42,736 nt of DNA from Lysinibacillus sp. FJAT-14745 (GTDB lineage: Bacteria > Bacillota > Bacilli > Bacillales_A > Planococcaceae), in assembly GCF_001275675.1 (NCBI RefSeq), contig NZ_LITM01000008.1:227158-269893 (forward strand). The letters are read 5' to 3'. The notes below the pieces were generated by a model, which saw only the letters and a program-made list of their open reading frames with translations, searched no databases and had not been told where the DNA came from. Numbering within the stretch: the stretch's first letter is position 1; each line of letters starts with the position of its first letter. Below are positions 1 to 6,578 of this stretch, one piece after another. The position numbers and the translations under genes were made by a program.

Positions 1-215
1 ACTTCCTTTAGCCATTTATGCGTCGTTGGTTTCAGTTCATTATTGATTTTCTTACGAATTTCGCTCTCTTTGACTGTGCGCTTCTCGTCGTTATAAATAC
101 GTTCACTTTCAGCCAAGAAATAATTGTAAGCCCATCTCGCAGTCCCCGCAGACTTCCAAAACAAAACCTCTTGTTCTTTAGTTGGTTTTAATCTTATCTT
201 TGTCGCCACTATCAT
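1..215 (-). CDS. tnpB: TnpB (OrfB), RNA-guided nuclease of IS605/IS607 family, N-terminal part
   Basis: An open frame runs from an ATG at 215-213, preceded by a GAGGTG ribosome site, to the window edge (about 71 codons). The N-terminus MIVATKIRLKPTKEQE followed by SAGTARWAYNYFLAESERIY is the typical opening of TnpB proteins. TnpB is the ancestor-like relative of Cas12: a RuvC nuclease guided by an omega RNA made from the element's right end, cutting the donor or empty site and so favouring retention of the transposon. The catalytic RuvC residues and zinc finger lie outside the window, so activity cannot be judged. It is the second ORF of the element, 14 nt after the stop of the TnpA remnant. 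Confidence 0.5.
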   Translation of the reverse strand, partial: MIVATKIRLKPTKEQEVLFWKSAGTARWAYNYFLAESERIYNDEKRTVKESEIRKKINNELKPTTHKWLKE

Positions 216-229
216 TGTTTTTCACCTCG

Positions 230-352
230 TCAATCAATCGTTAGCTTTCTTAGACCGTTGACTGGATAATCTATTTTGTAAAGACCGTGACAATGAGTTA
301 CAACATTTACACCAACACGTTTAGCAAATTTCCCAATGGACATTAATTCCAT
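230..352 (-). pseudogene. TnpA remnant, IS607-type serine recombinase (MerR-like N-terminus only)
   Basis: An ATG at 352-350 with a strong GAGAGGTGG ribosome site opens a 40-codon frame ending at TGA 232-230, directly before tnpB. Residues 4-19 (MSIGKFAKRVGVNVVT) match the MerR-type helix-turn-helix that begins IS607 TnpA. The following 20 residues do not continue as this family, and the whole serine-recombinase catalytic domain is missing. The simplest reading is an internal deletion that kept the translation start and the junction with tnpB. The element would then depend on a recombinase supplied in trans. An independent small DNA-binding protein is possible but less likely. Confidence 0.5.
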
Positions 353-439
353 GCGTACCACCTCTCTTTCACTAAGATACAATCACATTACCCTAATTAG
401 AGAGGTTGCTAACATTTTTATATGTGTATATATTTTTCT

Positions 440-938
440 TGTTCACATGAAGGCGCAACCCTTCATGCAGTCTTTCTCTCACGAGTAGACCTCTTATGCT
501 TTCACATAAGCGCAGACTATATCTTCATCTTATCTTCTAAATAAGAGCCACATTTTTCTTCCGCCATTCGCTTGCGGTTTTACTCTCCCTCAAGGAGATA
601 GTCGTTGAACGTCTTCCTTGTCTCATGAGAGATTTAGGAGTTCGCTGCTAAACATCCATTGTCAAAGCACTTAGCGCTACCGTTTTCCGTTGTCACGATG
701 ATCCTTTACGGACACTGAGTAATTTTTTTCAGCTTATGCCATCCTTGTTGTTTTTTCTGCTTTCGCACCGTTACGTCTGCCGTTTCCAGCTCCGCTTTGG
801 TCACAAGGCTTTAGGAGTTAAAAGCAATTAACGTGGAGTTCGCACCAATCGCTTGATACGAAGGGTATTCTGTTAAAAAATCTATGCTTCTATACAGGTT
901 TGTATAGGTTTGTCTAAATTTGTCGTAACAGTTTAGTT
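440..938 (-). ncRNA. Group I intron ribozyme portion of the IStron
   Basis: On the minus strand the P7 half-sites of group I introns are present: R element GTTCAACGACTA (610-599) and S element AAGATATAGTC (525-515). GACTA (603-599) can pair with TAGTC (519-515). About 70 nt with extra stem-loops separates them, as in subgroup IA introns with P7.1/P7.2. Upstream, a P/Q-like segment with ACGGAAAACGGT and AGCAGCGAAC occurs around 684-622. Downstream are a P9-like hairpin (509-492, CTTATG/CATAAG) and a second hairpin (468-446, CATGAAGG stem). A further hairpin (CTATAC/GTATAG, about 907-890) lies in the P1/P2 region. No ORF lies inside the core. Exact P1 pairing, 5' splice site and 3' splice site are not determined here. 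Class confidence is high; the boundaries are approximate. Confidence 0.5.
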
Positions 939-1090
939 ACCCATGTACGAATAGTAGGTGGAGAGGCTAATTGCCCAACTAGCTGACATAAAGTATCGTC
1001 TGTTGCAAAGGATTCTAGTGGCGATCTTTGCTTTGCGCTAATGGATTGATCGTAAAAACGCCAAATTGGCTGTTGTAATATACTTTTCAT
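938..1090 (-). pseudogene. lipL: lipL 5' exon: octanoyl-[GcvH]:protein N-octanoyltransferase, interrupted
   Basis: LipL moves octanoyl groups from GcvH to the E2 subunits of 2-oxoacid dehydrogenases in Firmicutes lipoate synthesis. An ATG at 1090-1088, preceded by AGAGGAG, opens a frame whose first 51 residues fit the LipL N-terminus: PIWRFYDQS, then LESFATDDTLCQLVG, then TIRTWV, where family members continue into a conserved VLGIQDSRLP-like segment. Here the frame instead enters the IStron, reads a few foreign codons and stops at 916-914. The gene is therefore split at DNA level. If the intron splices, a full mRNA could still form, so pseudogene is provisional. It is divergent from chdC, as expected in this region of Bacillus-type genomes. 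Confidence 0.5.
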
Positions 1091-1247
1091 GATTGGAGCT
1101 CCTCTATTTACATCTCTTCTCTTTAGAATACATTATCTATGGAAGGTGTCAAATTCGTGAAATGCAATCATGAACTTAGGGAATTTGTACAAACTATGAT
1201 AAACTAAAATTTGAATGGTATTCACTTATAAAGGAGTGTTTTTAATA

Positions 1248-1997
1248 ATGAATGAAGCAGCAATTACTTTAGATGGTTGGTACGCTTTACATGATTTTCG
1301 CTCAATCGACTGGGCTTCATGGAAACTAGTTTCTGCTGAGGAACGCCAAGCAGCAGTAAAAGAATTCATTGCATATTTAGAAAAATTAAACGAAGCTGAT
1401 ATCGCTAAAACAGGTGCCCATGCATTTTACGCAATCGTTGGTCAAAAAGCTGACTTTATGATTATGACTTTACGTGAAACAATGGAAGAGCTACAAGAGC
1501 TTGAAGCTGAATTTAATAAATTAGCGATTGCTGATTTTACAATTCCTACATATTCATATGTGTCTGTTGTAGAGCTTTCTAACTATTTAGCAGGTGATTC
1601 AGACGAAGATCCTTACCAAAATCCACATGTGCGTGCTCGTTTATATCCTGAACTTCCACGTGCTAAGCATGTATGCTTCTATCCAATGGATAAGCGTCGT
1701 CAAGGCAATGATAACTGGTATATGCTTTCAATGGACGAACGCAAATCGCTAATGCGTTCTCACGGTATGATTGGACGTGGCTATGCTGGTAAAGTTAAAC
1801 AAATCATTACTGGTTCTGTTGGCTTCGACGATCACGAATGGGGCGTAACACTATTCGCAGATGACGTACTACAATTCAAAAAATTAGTATATGAAATGCG
1901 TTTTGATGAAGTTTCAGCTCGCTACGGTGAGTTCGGTGCATTCTTCGTTGGGAACCTTCTTGATAACGAAAAACTAGTGAAATTCTTAACTGTCTAA
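1248..1997 (+). CDS. chdC: Coproheme decarboxylase / hydrogen peroxide-dependent heme synthase
   Basis: ChdC (HemQ) performs the last step of the coproporphyrin-dependent heme pathway of Gram-positives, decarboxylating two propionates of coproheme using peroxide. The 249-residue protein has the expected length and a chlorite-dismutase-like fold signature. FYPMDKRR near residue 145 carries the catalytic Tyr and a basic loop; [17 protein letters not shown] near 175 carries the proximal heme His; the C-terminal FGAFFVGNL segment is typical. The start was set at the ATG at 1248 because AAAGGAG lies just upstream; an upstream in-frame ATG at 1215 lacks a ribosome site. It is monocistronic, ending in a strong terminator, and is divergent from the interrupted lipL. 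The assignment is firm. Confidence 0.5.
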   Translation: MNEAAITLDGWYALHDFRSIDWASWKLVSAEERQAAVKEFIAYLEKLNEADIAKTGAHAFYAIVGQKADFMIMTLRETMEELQELEAEFNKLAIADFTIPTYSYVSVVELSNYLAGDSDEDPYQNPHVRARLYPELPRAKHVCFYPMDKRRQGNDNWYMLSMDERKSLMRSHGMIGRGYAGKVKQIITGSVGFDDHEWGVTLFADDVLQFKKLVYEMRFDEVSARYGEFGAFFVGNLLDNEKLVKFLTV

Positions 1998-2021
1998 TTG
2001 AGAATGCTTTTAAATATAAAA

Positions 2022-2056
2022 ATGCGAGTCCTTAGTAGCGGACTCGTATTTTTTTT
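2022..2056. terminator. Bidirectional terminator between chdC and small membrane gene
   Basis: The inverted repeat GCGAGTCC / GGACTCGT has an 8-nt loop. It is followed by a T-run on the plus strand and preceded by an A-rich stretch that gives Ts on the minus strand. It serves the converging chdC and the gene at 2055-2237. Confidence 0.5.
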
Positions 2057-2237
2057 ACAATTCATTTTCTTCGCTGTTCTCTGATTCCAATATTAAAATA
2101 ATTGTATGAATAAAAAAACCAGTTAGAATCATAAGGAAAACTAAATACCAATTATATGGTTGATGATAGTATTCTGCTATACCAATGGCCATGAATGCAC
2201 TTATAATTATTGCTACAAACGTACCAAAAATATGCAT
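2055..2237 (-). CDS. Small membrane protein, paralogue of the protein at 2419-2589
   Basis: This 60-residue protein has two predicted membrane segments (about residues 3-22 and 28-49) separated by EYYHQPYNWY, and an acidic tail (ESENSEENEL). An AAGGAG ribosome site sits 7 nt before the ATG. It aligns along its full length with the protein encoded by 2419-2589: both have a His/Gln-Pro-x-x-Trp-Tyr loop, a G-FF-I/N-TIILIL segment and a charged tail. No named family is recognised and no function is proposed. It could be a small transmembrane partner or a stress or sporulation protein. It reads toward the terminator shared with chdC. Confidence 0.5.
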   Translation of the reverse strand: MHIFGTFVAIIISAFMAIGIAEYYHQPYNWYLVFLMILTGFFIHTIILILESENSEENEL

Positions 2238-2345
2238 TATAACACTCCTTCATGAAAGCAAAAAATAATTTTCTACTTTAGTATGTCACAGTTCATTTTT
2301 AATATACTTGCAAAACATTAGATTTCACCTACTTAATCAAAAAAA

Positions 2346-2395
2346 ATTAACAAAAAAATAAGAAAGCGTCACCCACTAACGATGACACTTTCTTA
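2346..2395 (-). terminator. Terminator after the 56-residue membrane protein gene
   Basis: On the minus strand AAGAAAGTGTCA pairs with TGACGCTTTCTT (one mismatch) across an 11-nt loop and is followed by ATTTTTTTG. It is placed about 25 nt downstream of the stop at 2419. Confidence 0.5.
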
Positions 2396-2418
2396 TTTTC
2401 ATATTGCTGCAATGTACC

Positions 2419-2589
2419 TCAAGACCTTTCATCCTTAACCTTCAAAATTAGTATAATCGTATTGATAAAAAACCCAACTACGATTATTAATATAAAGAGA
2501 TACCAATGGAGTGGCTGTCCGTAGAAACTCCCCACTAAAAATGCCAGCACAGCACTCAACAAAATACCTACCCAAACACCAATCTCCAT
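2419..2589 (-). CDS. Small membrane protein (56 aa), paralogue of the protein at 2055-2237
   Basis: Start ATG is at 2589-2587, preceded by GAGGTGAC; stop TGA is at 2421-2419. Two hydrophobic segments (about residues 4-20 and 27-48) flank a YGQPLHWY loop, and the tail is charged (KVKDERS). Similarity to its neighbour in loop, second helix (GFFINTIILIL) and length indicates tandem duplication. The gene has its own terminator, so the two copies are separately transcribed units in the same direction. Function is unknown. Confidence 0.5.
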   Translation of the reverse strand: MEIGVWVGILLSAVLAFLVGSFYGQPLHWYLFILIIVVGFFINTIILILKVKDERS

Positions 2590-2708
2590 ACCTTGTCACC
2601 TCACATGTATTCAATACACATGCAATTTCCTATCTCACGTTCCCCATTATATTTTCTATTCTCTATTTACCCATTTTTATAAAATTGAGGATGAAATTTG
2701 CAAAAACG

Positions 2709-2821
2709 TATGAGTGGAAGCTGGGATACTCCTTGGGGATTCAGCGTCACATGGAGTGAGCGCAAGTAGAGAAACGAAGGTTAAAAGCAACACGACCCAT
2801 GCAAATCAACCCCACGTTATG
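2709..2821 (-). repeat. GTTGATTTCCG inverted-repeat element, diverged copy a
   Basis: On the minus strand it begins near 2821 with ACGTGGGGTTGATTT and ends near 2709 with a segment matching the right arm of the copy at 18684 (GACGCTGAATCCCCAAGGAG, then CCCAGCTTCCACTC). The centre is diverged. It is one of five copies in the window. The stretch 2600-2920 contains no credible gene. Confidence 0.5.
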
Positions 2822-2920
2822 ATAATGAAAAAAATTATTTAAAAACTTGGCCCTCTTTTACAAAAGACTCGTTATTACTAATATATGCCTAGCATTTTTA
2901 AATTGTGAATTTCTTTCAAT

Positions 2921-3118
2921 CAATTATGCCTCGGCATAATTGCTCCGGAATCGGCTTTGTGCTTGCACAAAGCCGATTCCGTGACATCCGCCGGAGGCTT
3001 TAACTTCTTTCAGCAGGTGTTTAGACATCCACTGAAACAGTAACTTAAACCCGCATTCATCTCACCACCTGCTGACGCTTCGCTTTCGGTACAAAAGACA
3101 TCTGCTGAAAAAAGTTAA
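2921..3118 (+). repeat. Modular palindromic repeat, copy A (with nested 35-bp unit)
   Basis: It starts with the near-perfect palindrome CAATTATGCCTCGGCATAAT plus TG (2921-2942). Next come a hairpin of AATCGGCTTTGTG and its complement, the motif CATCCGCCGGAGGC, and a terminal inverted pair TTAACTTCTTTCAGCAGG / CTGCTGAAAAAAGTTAA. Between the last two arms lies an inverted copy of the 35-bp unit (about 3072-3106) also seen near 25770, 29300 and 42400. The element ends about 50 bp before the cwlJ start. Confidence 0.5.
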
Positions 3119-3168
3119 AATTGAACATGTCTACAATACCATCATGCATATACTGTCTGCGAGGAGGA

Positions 3169-3594
3169 GTGAAAGTCGCCGTTAAAAAGACGAATGATGC
3201 ACAAACATCCATGCTAGCAAGGCTTATGCACGCTGAGGCAGAAGGGGAAGGAAATTTAGGTATGTTGATGATCGGCAATGTGGGCGTCAATCGTGTACGA
3301 GCAGATTGTTTAAATTTTTCGGATGTTCGTACAATTGAACTAATGGTTTTTCAGCGTCCTGGGGGCTTTGAAGCGACACAAAAAGGCTTCTTTTATCAAC
3401 GAGCACGTGATCAAGACCTTCGATTAGCAAAGAGAGTTATTGAAGGCGAAAGATTTTATCCAGCGACTCGTTCGCTATGGTTTTTCAGACCTGAGGGAGA
3501 TTATCCAGCACAATGGTATGGTCAGTGGAACACGGGAAGATTCAAAGCACATTGCTTCTTCTCGCCAACCGAAGAAGATTGTCCTCAAATCTAA
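3169..3594 (+). CDS. cwlJ: Spore cortex-lytic cell wall hydrolase CwlJ
   Basis: CwlJ degrades spore cortex peptidoglycan during germination, notably in response to Ca-dipicolinate, and is held in the coat by GerQ. The protein belongs to the hydrolase_2 (SleB/CwlJ) family: MLARLMHAEAEGEG carries the catalytic Glu region, followed by GNVGVNRVRADC, FFYQRARD and SLWFFRPEGDYPAQWY, all hallmarks of CwlJ. Length is about 141 residues, as in Bacillus CwlJ. I chose the GTG at 3169 because it reproduces the family N-terminal length and lies at the end of a GAGGAGGA tract, although the spacing is tight. In-frame upstream starts (TTG 3121, ATG 3127) lack a ribosome site. gerQ follows 21 nt downstream, as in related spore-formers. 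Confidence 0.5.
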   Translation: MKVAVKKTNDAQTSMLARLMHAEAEGEGNLGMLMIGNVGVNRVRADCLNFSDVRTIELMVFQRPGGFEATQKGFFYQRARDQDLRLAKRVIEGERFYPATRSLWFFRPEGDYPAQWYGQWNTGRFKAHCFFSPTEEDCPQI

Positions 3595-3615
3595 AAGAAA
3601 GAAGGTTGATAACTT

Positions 3616-3957
3616 ATGATGCCTTATTATTGGACACCGACAACGCAACAACAAATGCCTCCACAGGTAATGCCTCCACAGACGACTGGAGCACGACCAT
3701 CTGGACGGGAGCAATCGTATATTGAAAATATTCTACGTTTGAATCGTGGAAAACCTGGTACTTTCCATTTTTCCTTTGAGCATGCGGTTGAGCCAGGAAA
3801 AAACACGAAAATTGTACGAGGCGTTGTAGAAGCTGCTGGTCGAGATCACGTTATTTTACGTGAACTCAAATCGGATCATCGTTTCCTATTCCCAATGATT
3901 TACTTTGATTTTGCTGAATATGATGAAGAAATGGCTTATTTTAACCAAAATCCATAA
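3616..3957 (+). CDS. gerQ: Spore coat protein GerQ
   Basis: GerQ is an inner-coat protein, crosslinked by transglutaminase in Bacillus, that is required for CwlJ localisation. The 113-residue protein has a Pro/Gln/Met-rich N-terminus (residues 1-30, with repeated MPPQ) and a conserved C-terminal domain: SYIENILRLNRGKPGTFHFS, then KIVRGVVEAAGRDHVIL, then LFPMIYFDFAEYDEE. AGAAGG lies upstream of the tandem ATGs at 3616/3619; either may be used. Adjacency to cwlJ supports the assignment. The next 230 nt hold only AT-rich sequence with short repeat-like debris and a terminator. Confidence 0.5.
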   Translation: MMPYYWTPTTQQQMPPQVMPPQTTGARPSGREQSYIENILRLNRGKPGTFHFSFEHAVEPGKNTKIVRGVVEAAGRDHVILRELKSDHRFLFPMIYFDFAEYDEEMAYFNQNP

Positions 3958-4186
3958 TTGAAATGAGTTGTTATACATTCATATTTTCTTATATGGTAAA
4001 ATTCCACTCCTCTATATGCGAGTAAGATAAGAGCAAAAGGATGCTTCTTCGTTACGTTTTACTTATGCTGCGTAGCATCGTAAGATTCCCTTGACGCTCA
4101 ATTGGGCTTCGTGTTCTTGCTTGCGCGGCAAATGTTTTTCGTATGAAACGAGGAATCTACGTGGATATTTGCCATTAGATCAAAAA

Positions 4187-4226
4187 AATTGGCATGTTAG
4201 GATACTTCCTAGTATGCCAATTTTTA
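4187..4226. terminator. Bidirectional terminator between gerQ and the M20 hydrolase gene
   Basis: The repeat AATTGGCAT / ATGCCAATT has Ts on both outer sides. It can serve both gerQ and the convergent gene at 4250. Confidence 0.5.
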
Positions 4227-4249
4227 TTGAAAGCCTATGCCTTATGGAA

Positions 4250-5428
4250 CTATTGATTTTCTTGTAAAAACTGCAATGTTGCTTTCCCTAATGTTTTGGC
4301 AGCAATCAACATTGCACGTTCATCAAAGTCAAAGCGTGCATGATGATGAGGATATGCTACTTCCCACTCCGGCTTTTTTGCACCCGTGAAGAAAAATGTA
4401 CCTGGTACATTCTCTAAATAATACGCAAAGTCCTCACCAATCATAAATGGTGGGCACGTTATAATATTTTCTACTCCTGGTATATTTGCTGCAAGTTGTG
4501 CAATAAATTCTGTTTCTTTCGCATGGTTGTAAACAGGTGGATAGCCTCTTGTATAACGATAATCATAGCTTGCACCAAAGGCCAAACAAGTGGCATTTAA
4601 CACTGCCTCAAGCTCTTGCTCCAATTGTCTTCGTACCTGCTCCTCAAAAGTACGGACTGTTCCAGCTAATATTACCCGTTCGGCAATAACATTGAAAGGA
4701 TTAATCGCCTCAAAATGACCAATTGTTAAGACGGCCGATTTTAATGGATCAATACGTCGAGATATAAGCTGCTGTGCATTGATTACAAACTGTGATGCAA
4801 GAGTAACAGCATCAATAGAATGATGGGGCTCAGCACCATGACCACCTTTACCTTGAATCGTAATTTCCACCTTATCCGCAGCAGCCATAATTGCTCCATC
4901 TCTCACCAATATATCTCCCAATGGTGTTGGTGCCCATAAATGTGTACCGAAAATAACATCTACTCCGTCTAGACAGCCATCTTCAATCATAGGCTTTGCT
5001 CCACCTGGCGCCATTTCTTCTGCATGCTGATGAATAAATACTATATTGCCTGCAATGTCATCCTTTATTGCATTAAGTGCTTTAGCAAGCCCTAGTAATG
5101 TTGCAGTATGACCATCATGTCCACATGCATGCATTTTACCATCTACTTTTGACTTATAAGGGGCGTCATTTTCCTCCTGAATTGCCAATGCATCAAAATC
5201 AGCGCGCAACGCCACTGTTTTACCCGGCTTCCCTCCACGTAAAGTAGCAACAACACCACGTTCACCTACATGCTCACGAACCTCATGCCCTAACGCTCGA
5301 TGAAAAGCAGCTACATACGACGGTGTCTCCACTTCCTCAAAGGATAATTCCGGATATTCATGTAGATGGCGACGAATCGCTACCATTTCATCATAGTTAT
5401 GATCTAGTAAAGTAAAAAGCTTCTCCAT
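4250..5428 (-). CDS. M20D-family amidohydrolase (aminoacylase/hippurate hydrolase-like)
   Basis: The 392-residue protein is a binuclear metal hydrolase of the M20D type, which cleaves N-acyl amino acids or related amides in the cytoplasm. Metal-binding motifs are clear: MHACGHDGHTATLLG near residue 100, HQHAEEMAPGG near 138, GKGGHGAEPHHSID near 195 and MIGEDFAYYLE near 340. The dimerisation (lid) domain lies between residues 180 and 295. It resembles Bacillus YhaA-type proteins, but the substrate cannot be read from sequence. The ATG is preceded by a GTGAGG element. It appears monocistronic, ending at the terminator shared with gerQ. Confidence 0.5.
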   Translation of the reverse strand: MEKLFTLLDHNYDEMVAIRRHLHEYPELSFEEVETPSYVAAFHRALGHEVREHVGERGVVATLRGGKPGKTVALRADFDALAIQEENDAPYKSKVDGKMHACGHDGHTATLLGLAKALNAIKDDIAGNIVFIHQHAEEMAPGGAKPMIEDGCLDGVDVIFGTHLWAPTPLGDILVRDGAIMAAADKVEITIQGKGGHGAEPHHSIDAVTLASQFVINAQQLISRRIDPLKSAVLTIGHFEAINPFNVIAERVILAGTVRTFEEQVRRQLEQELEAVLNATCLAFGASYDYRYTRGYPPVYNHAKETEFIAQLAANIPGVENIITCPPFMIGEDFAYYLENVPGTFFFTGAKKPEWEVAYPHHHARFDFDERAMLIAAKTLGKATLQFLQENQ

Positions 5429-5593
5429 ATCCTAAAACCTCACTTCCTATTTGTCGAACCTATTTGATAATAACAGTGTACTATAAATCCTTACAAAAAC
5501 AATAGGAATTAAAACTACCAATCTATAGAAATTATATTGTTGATTAGGAAGAAAAATTCTTTTGATCCTTTACAAGTAGTTACCTCTTTAAAA

Positions 5594-5630
5594 AGCAAAA
5601 ACTCCCTCACACATAGTGTAAAGGAGTAAC
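5594..5630 (-). terminator. Terminator of the ung-ywdI-ywdK operon
   Basis: On the minus strand, AGTTACTCC and GGGAGTTTTTGC flank a loop with an inner ACAC/GTGT pairing, followed by TTTTTAAAG. It lies about 25 nt after the ywdK stop. Confidence 0.5.
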
Positions 5631-5655
5631 TTTGTAGAAATATCTATTGATTTTT

Positions 5656-6036
5656 TTATCGAGCATGTTTTAGGGCAGATACTATAATTAGCGTCCAGCC
5701 AGCTAAAAATAGAACACCACCAATTGGTGTGATGGCACCTAGAACTTTAACGCCGCTGATTGCCAGTACATATAAGCTTCCTGAAAAGAAAACAATACCT
5801 AGGTTAAAAAAGATTCCAGCTAAATTCAACTGCTTTACTTCACCTAGAAGTTTCGAGCTCATCAATATGCCAATTATAAGTAGACCCGTGGCATGAAACA
5901 TTTGGTACTGAACAGCTGTCTCCCAAATCCCACGACCATAATCGTCTAGAACTCCTTTTAAAGCGTGTGCACCGAATGCACCCAATGCCACTGCTAAAAA
6001 GCCGTGGAGTGCACCTGTCACGATAAATTTTTTCAT
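5656..6036 (-). CDS. ywdK: DUF423 small membrane protein, YwdK-like
   Basis: The protein has 126 residues with about four hydrophobic segments (GALHGFLAVALGAFGAHAL, FHATGLLIIGILM, LAGIFFNLGIVFFSGSLYVL, TPIGGVLFLAGWTLIIVSA). The GAFGAHAL and GSLYVLA signatures are typical of DUF423 inner-membrane proteins of unknown function. The start was placed at the ATG at 6036 (MKKFIVTG) because AGGTAGGGG lies upstream; the longer frame adds eight residues without support. It is the last gene of an operon with ywdI, 26 nt downstream, matching the ywd gene order of Bacillus. Its role is unknown. Confidence 0.5.
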   Translation of the reverse strand: MKKFIVTGALHGFLAVALGAFGAHALKGVLDDYGRGIWETAVQYQMFHATGLLIIGILMSSKLLGEVKQLNLAGIFFNLGIVFFSGSLYVLAISGVKVLGAITPIGGVLFLAGWTLIIVSALKHAR

Positions 6037-6062
6037 GTCATTTCCCCTACCTTTAATCATGA

Positions 6063-6329
6063 TTAAAAGTCAAAAATTGAATCACCATTTGCTCCATCTT
6101 CTTCTTCAATTTTTGCTGTATATAAACTTGTTTGCTTCGGCTCCGTTACTAGCATTTGTGGCAGATGTTTTGACTGCGCTTTAGAGATGCCATCAGGTGA
6201 GTCTAATACTACATCACATAATGCTCGGATTGCTGTTAAGGTTTCACGAATTTGTTGTTCGTTTCCAGTATTTTTGACACCAGATAATTGTTTTTCAAGT
6301 TGTTGAATAACGGCTTGATAAGGAATCAT
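6063..6329 (-). CDS. ywdI: YwdI-like small cytosolic protein (DUF5327)
   Basis: This 88-residue soluble protein begins MIPYQAVIQQLEKQLSGVKN, with an amphipathic helical first half (IRETLTAIRALCDVVLD), a linker and an acidic end with the conserved GDSIFDF tail. It matches the YwdI family found between ung and ywdK in Bacilli. Function is not established. Its ATG (6329-6327) overlaps the stop of the upstream small gene by two bases, indicating translational coupling. Confidence 0.5.
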   Translation of the reverse strand: MIPYQAVIQQLEKQLSGVKNTGNEQQIRETLTAIRALCDVVLDSPDGISKAQSKHLPQMLVTEPKQTSLYTAKIEEEDGANGDSIFDF

Positions 6330-6505
6330 TGCATTCTCCCACTTTCTACTTTTGGCACAAACTTTAGACAGTCCGTGCCAGAGGATTGTTTAACGACAAC
6401 GGATGGTATTTGCTTCGTTTTAAAGCCGTATGCTACACAGGCCCGTGGCGTTTGTGGGTCCCATGTTACTTTGAAATATTGACATTTGAAACAATTTACC
6501 TTCAT
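6326..6505 (-). CDS. Small four-cysteine protein, probable zinc-ribbon-like (59 aa)
   Basis: ATG at 6505-6503 follows a GTGAGG ribosome site; TGA at 6328-6326 overlaps the ywdI start. The sequence MKVNCFKCQYFKVTWDPQTP has CxxC at residues 5-8, with further Cys at 23 and 46, so a metal-binding fold is plausible. The motif YFKVTWDP and the segment SVVVKQSSGTDCLKF are recalled from small Bacillaceae proteins located next to ung, but the role is unknown. It lies between ung (73 nt upstream) and ywdI in one operon, and is short enough to be missed by automatic gene callers. Confidence 0.5.
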   Translation of the reverse strand: MKVNCFKCQYFKVTWDPQTPRACVAYGFKTKQIPSVVVKQSSGTDCLKFVPKVESGRMQ

Positions 6506-6578
6506 CGTTGTTCCTCACTTTCTTCTATTATTAACTGTAACATGAAACGGTAAGTGTATAAAGAATATGATTTGCAAT

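Larger units (their letters stand above)
1..938 (-). mobile_element. IStron (group I intron + IS607-type IS) inserted in lipL, partial
   Basis: Read on the minus strand, this is lipL exon, then about 500 nt of structured non-coding sequence with group I intron core motifs, then a short MerR-like ORF resembling the IS607 TnpA N-terminus, then the start of TnpB. That order defines an IStron, a chimera known from Clostridioides and the Bacillus cereus group in which the 5' end of an IS is a group I ribozyme whose 3' splice site lies at the far end of the element. The 5' boundary is near 938-943, where the LipL frame stops matching its family just after a TGGGT stretch; shared bases make it ambiguous by a few nt. 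The 3' boundary and the rest of lipL lie beyond position 1. The GG at the junction fits the GG target of IS607-type elements. The IStron class is well supported; splicing competence is inferred. Confidence 0.5.

Noticed and set aside
2511..2759. 82-codon plus-strand frame
   Set aside because: It is antisense to the small membrane protein gene at 2419-2589 and a diverged repeat, without a ribosome site.
3121..3168. N-terminal extension of CwlJ from TTG 3121 or ATG 3127
   Set aside because: There is no ribosome site before these codons, and the extra 16 residues exceed the family N-terminus.
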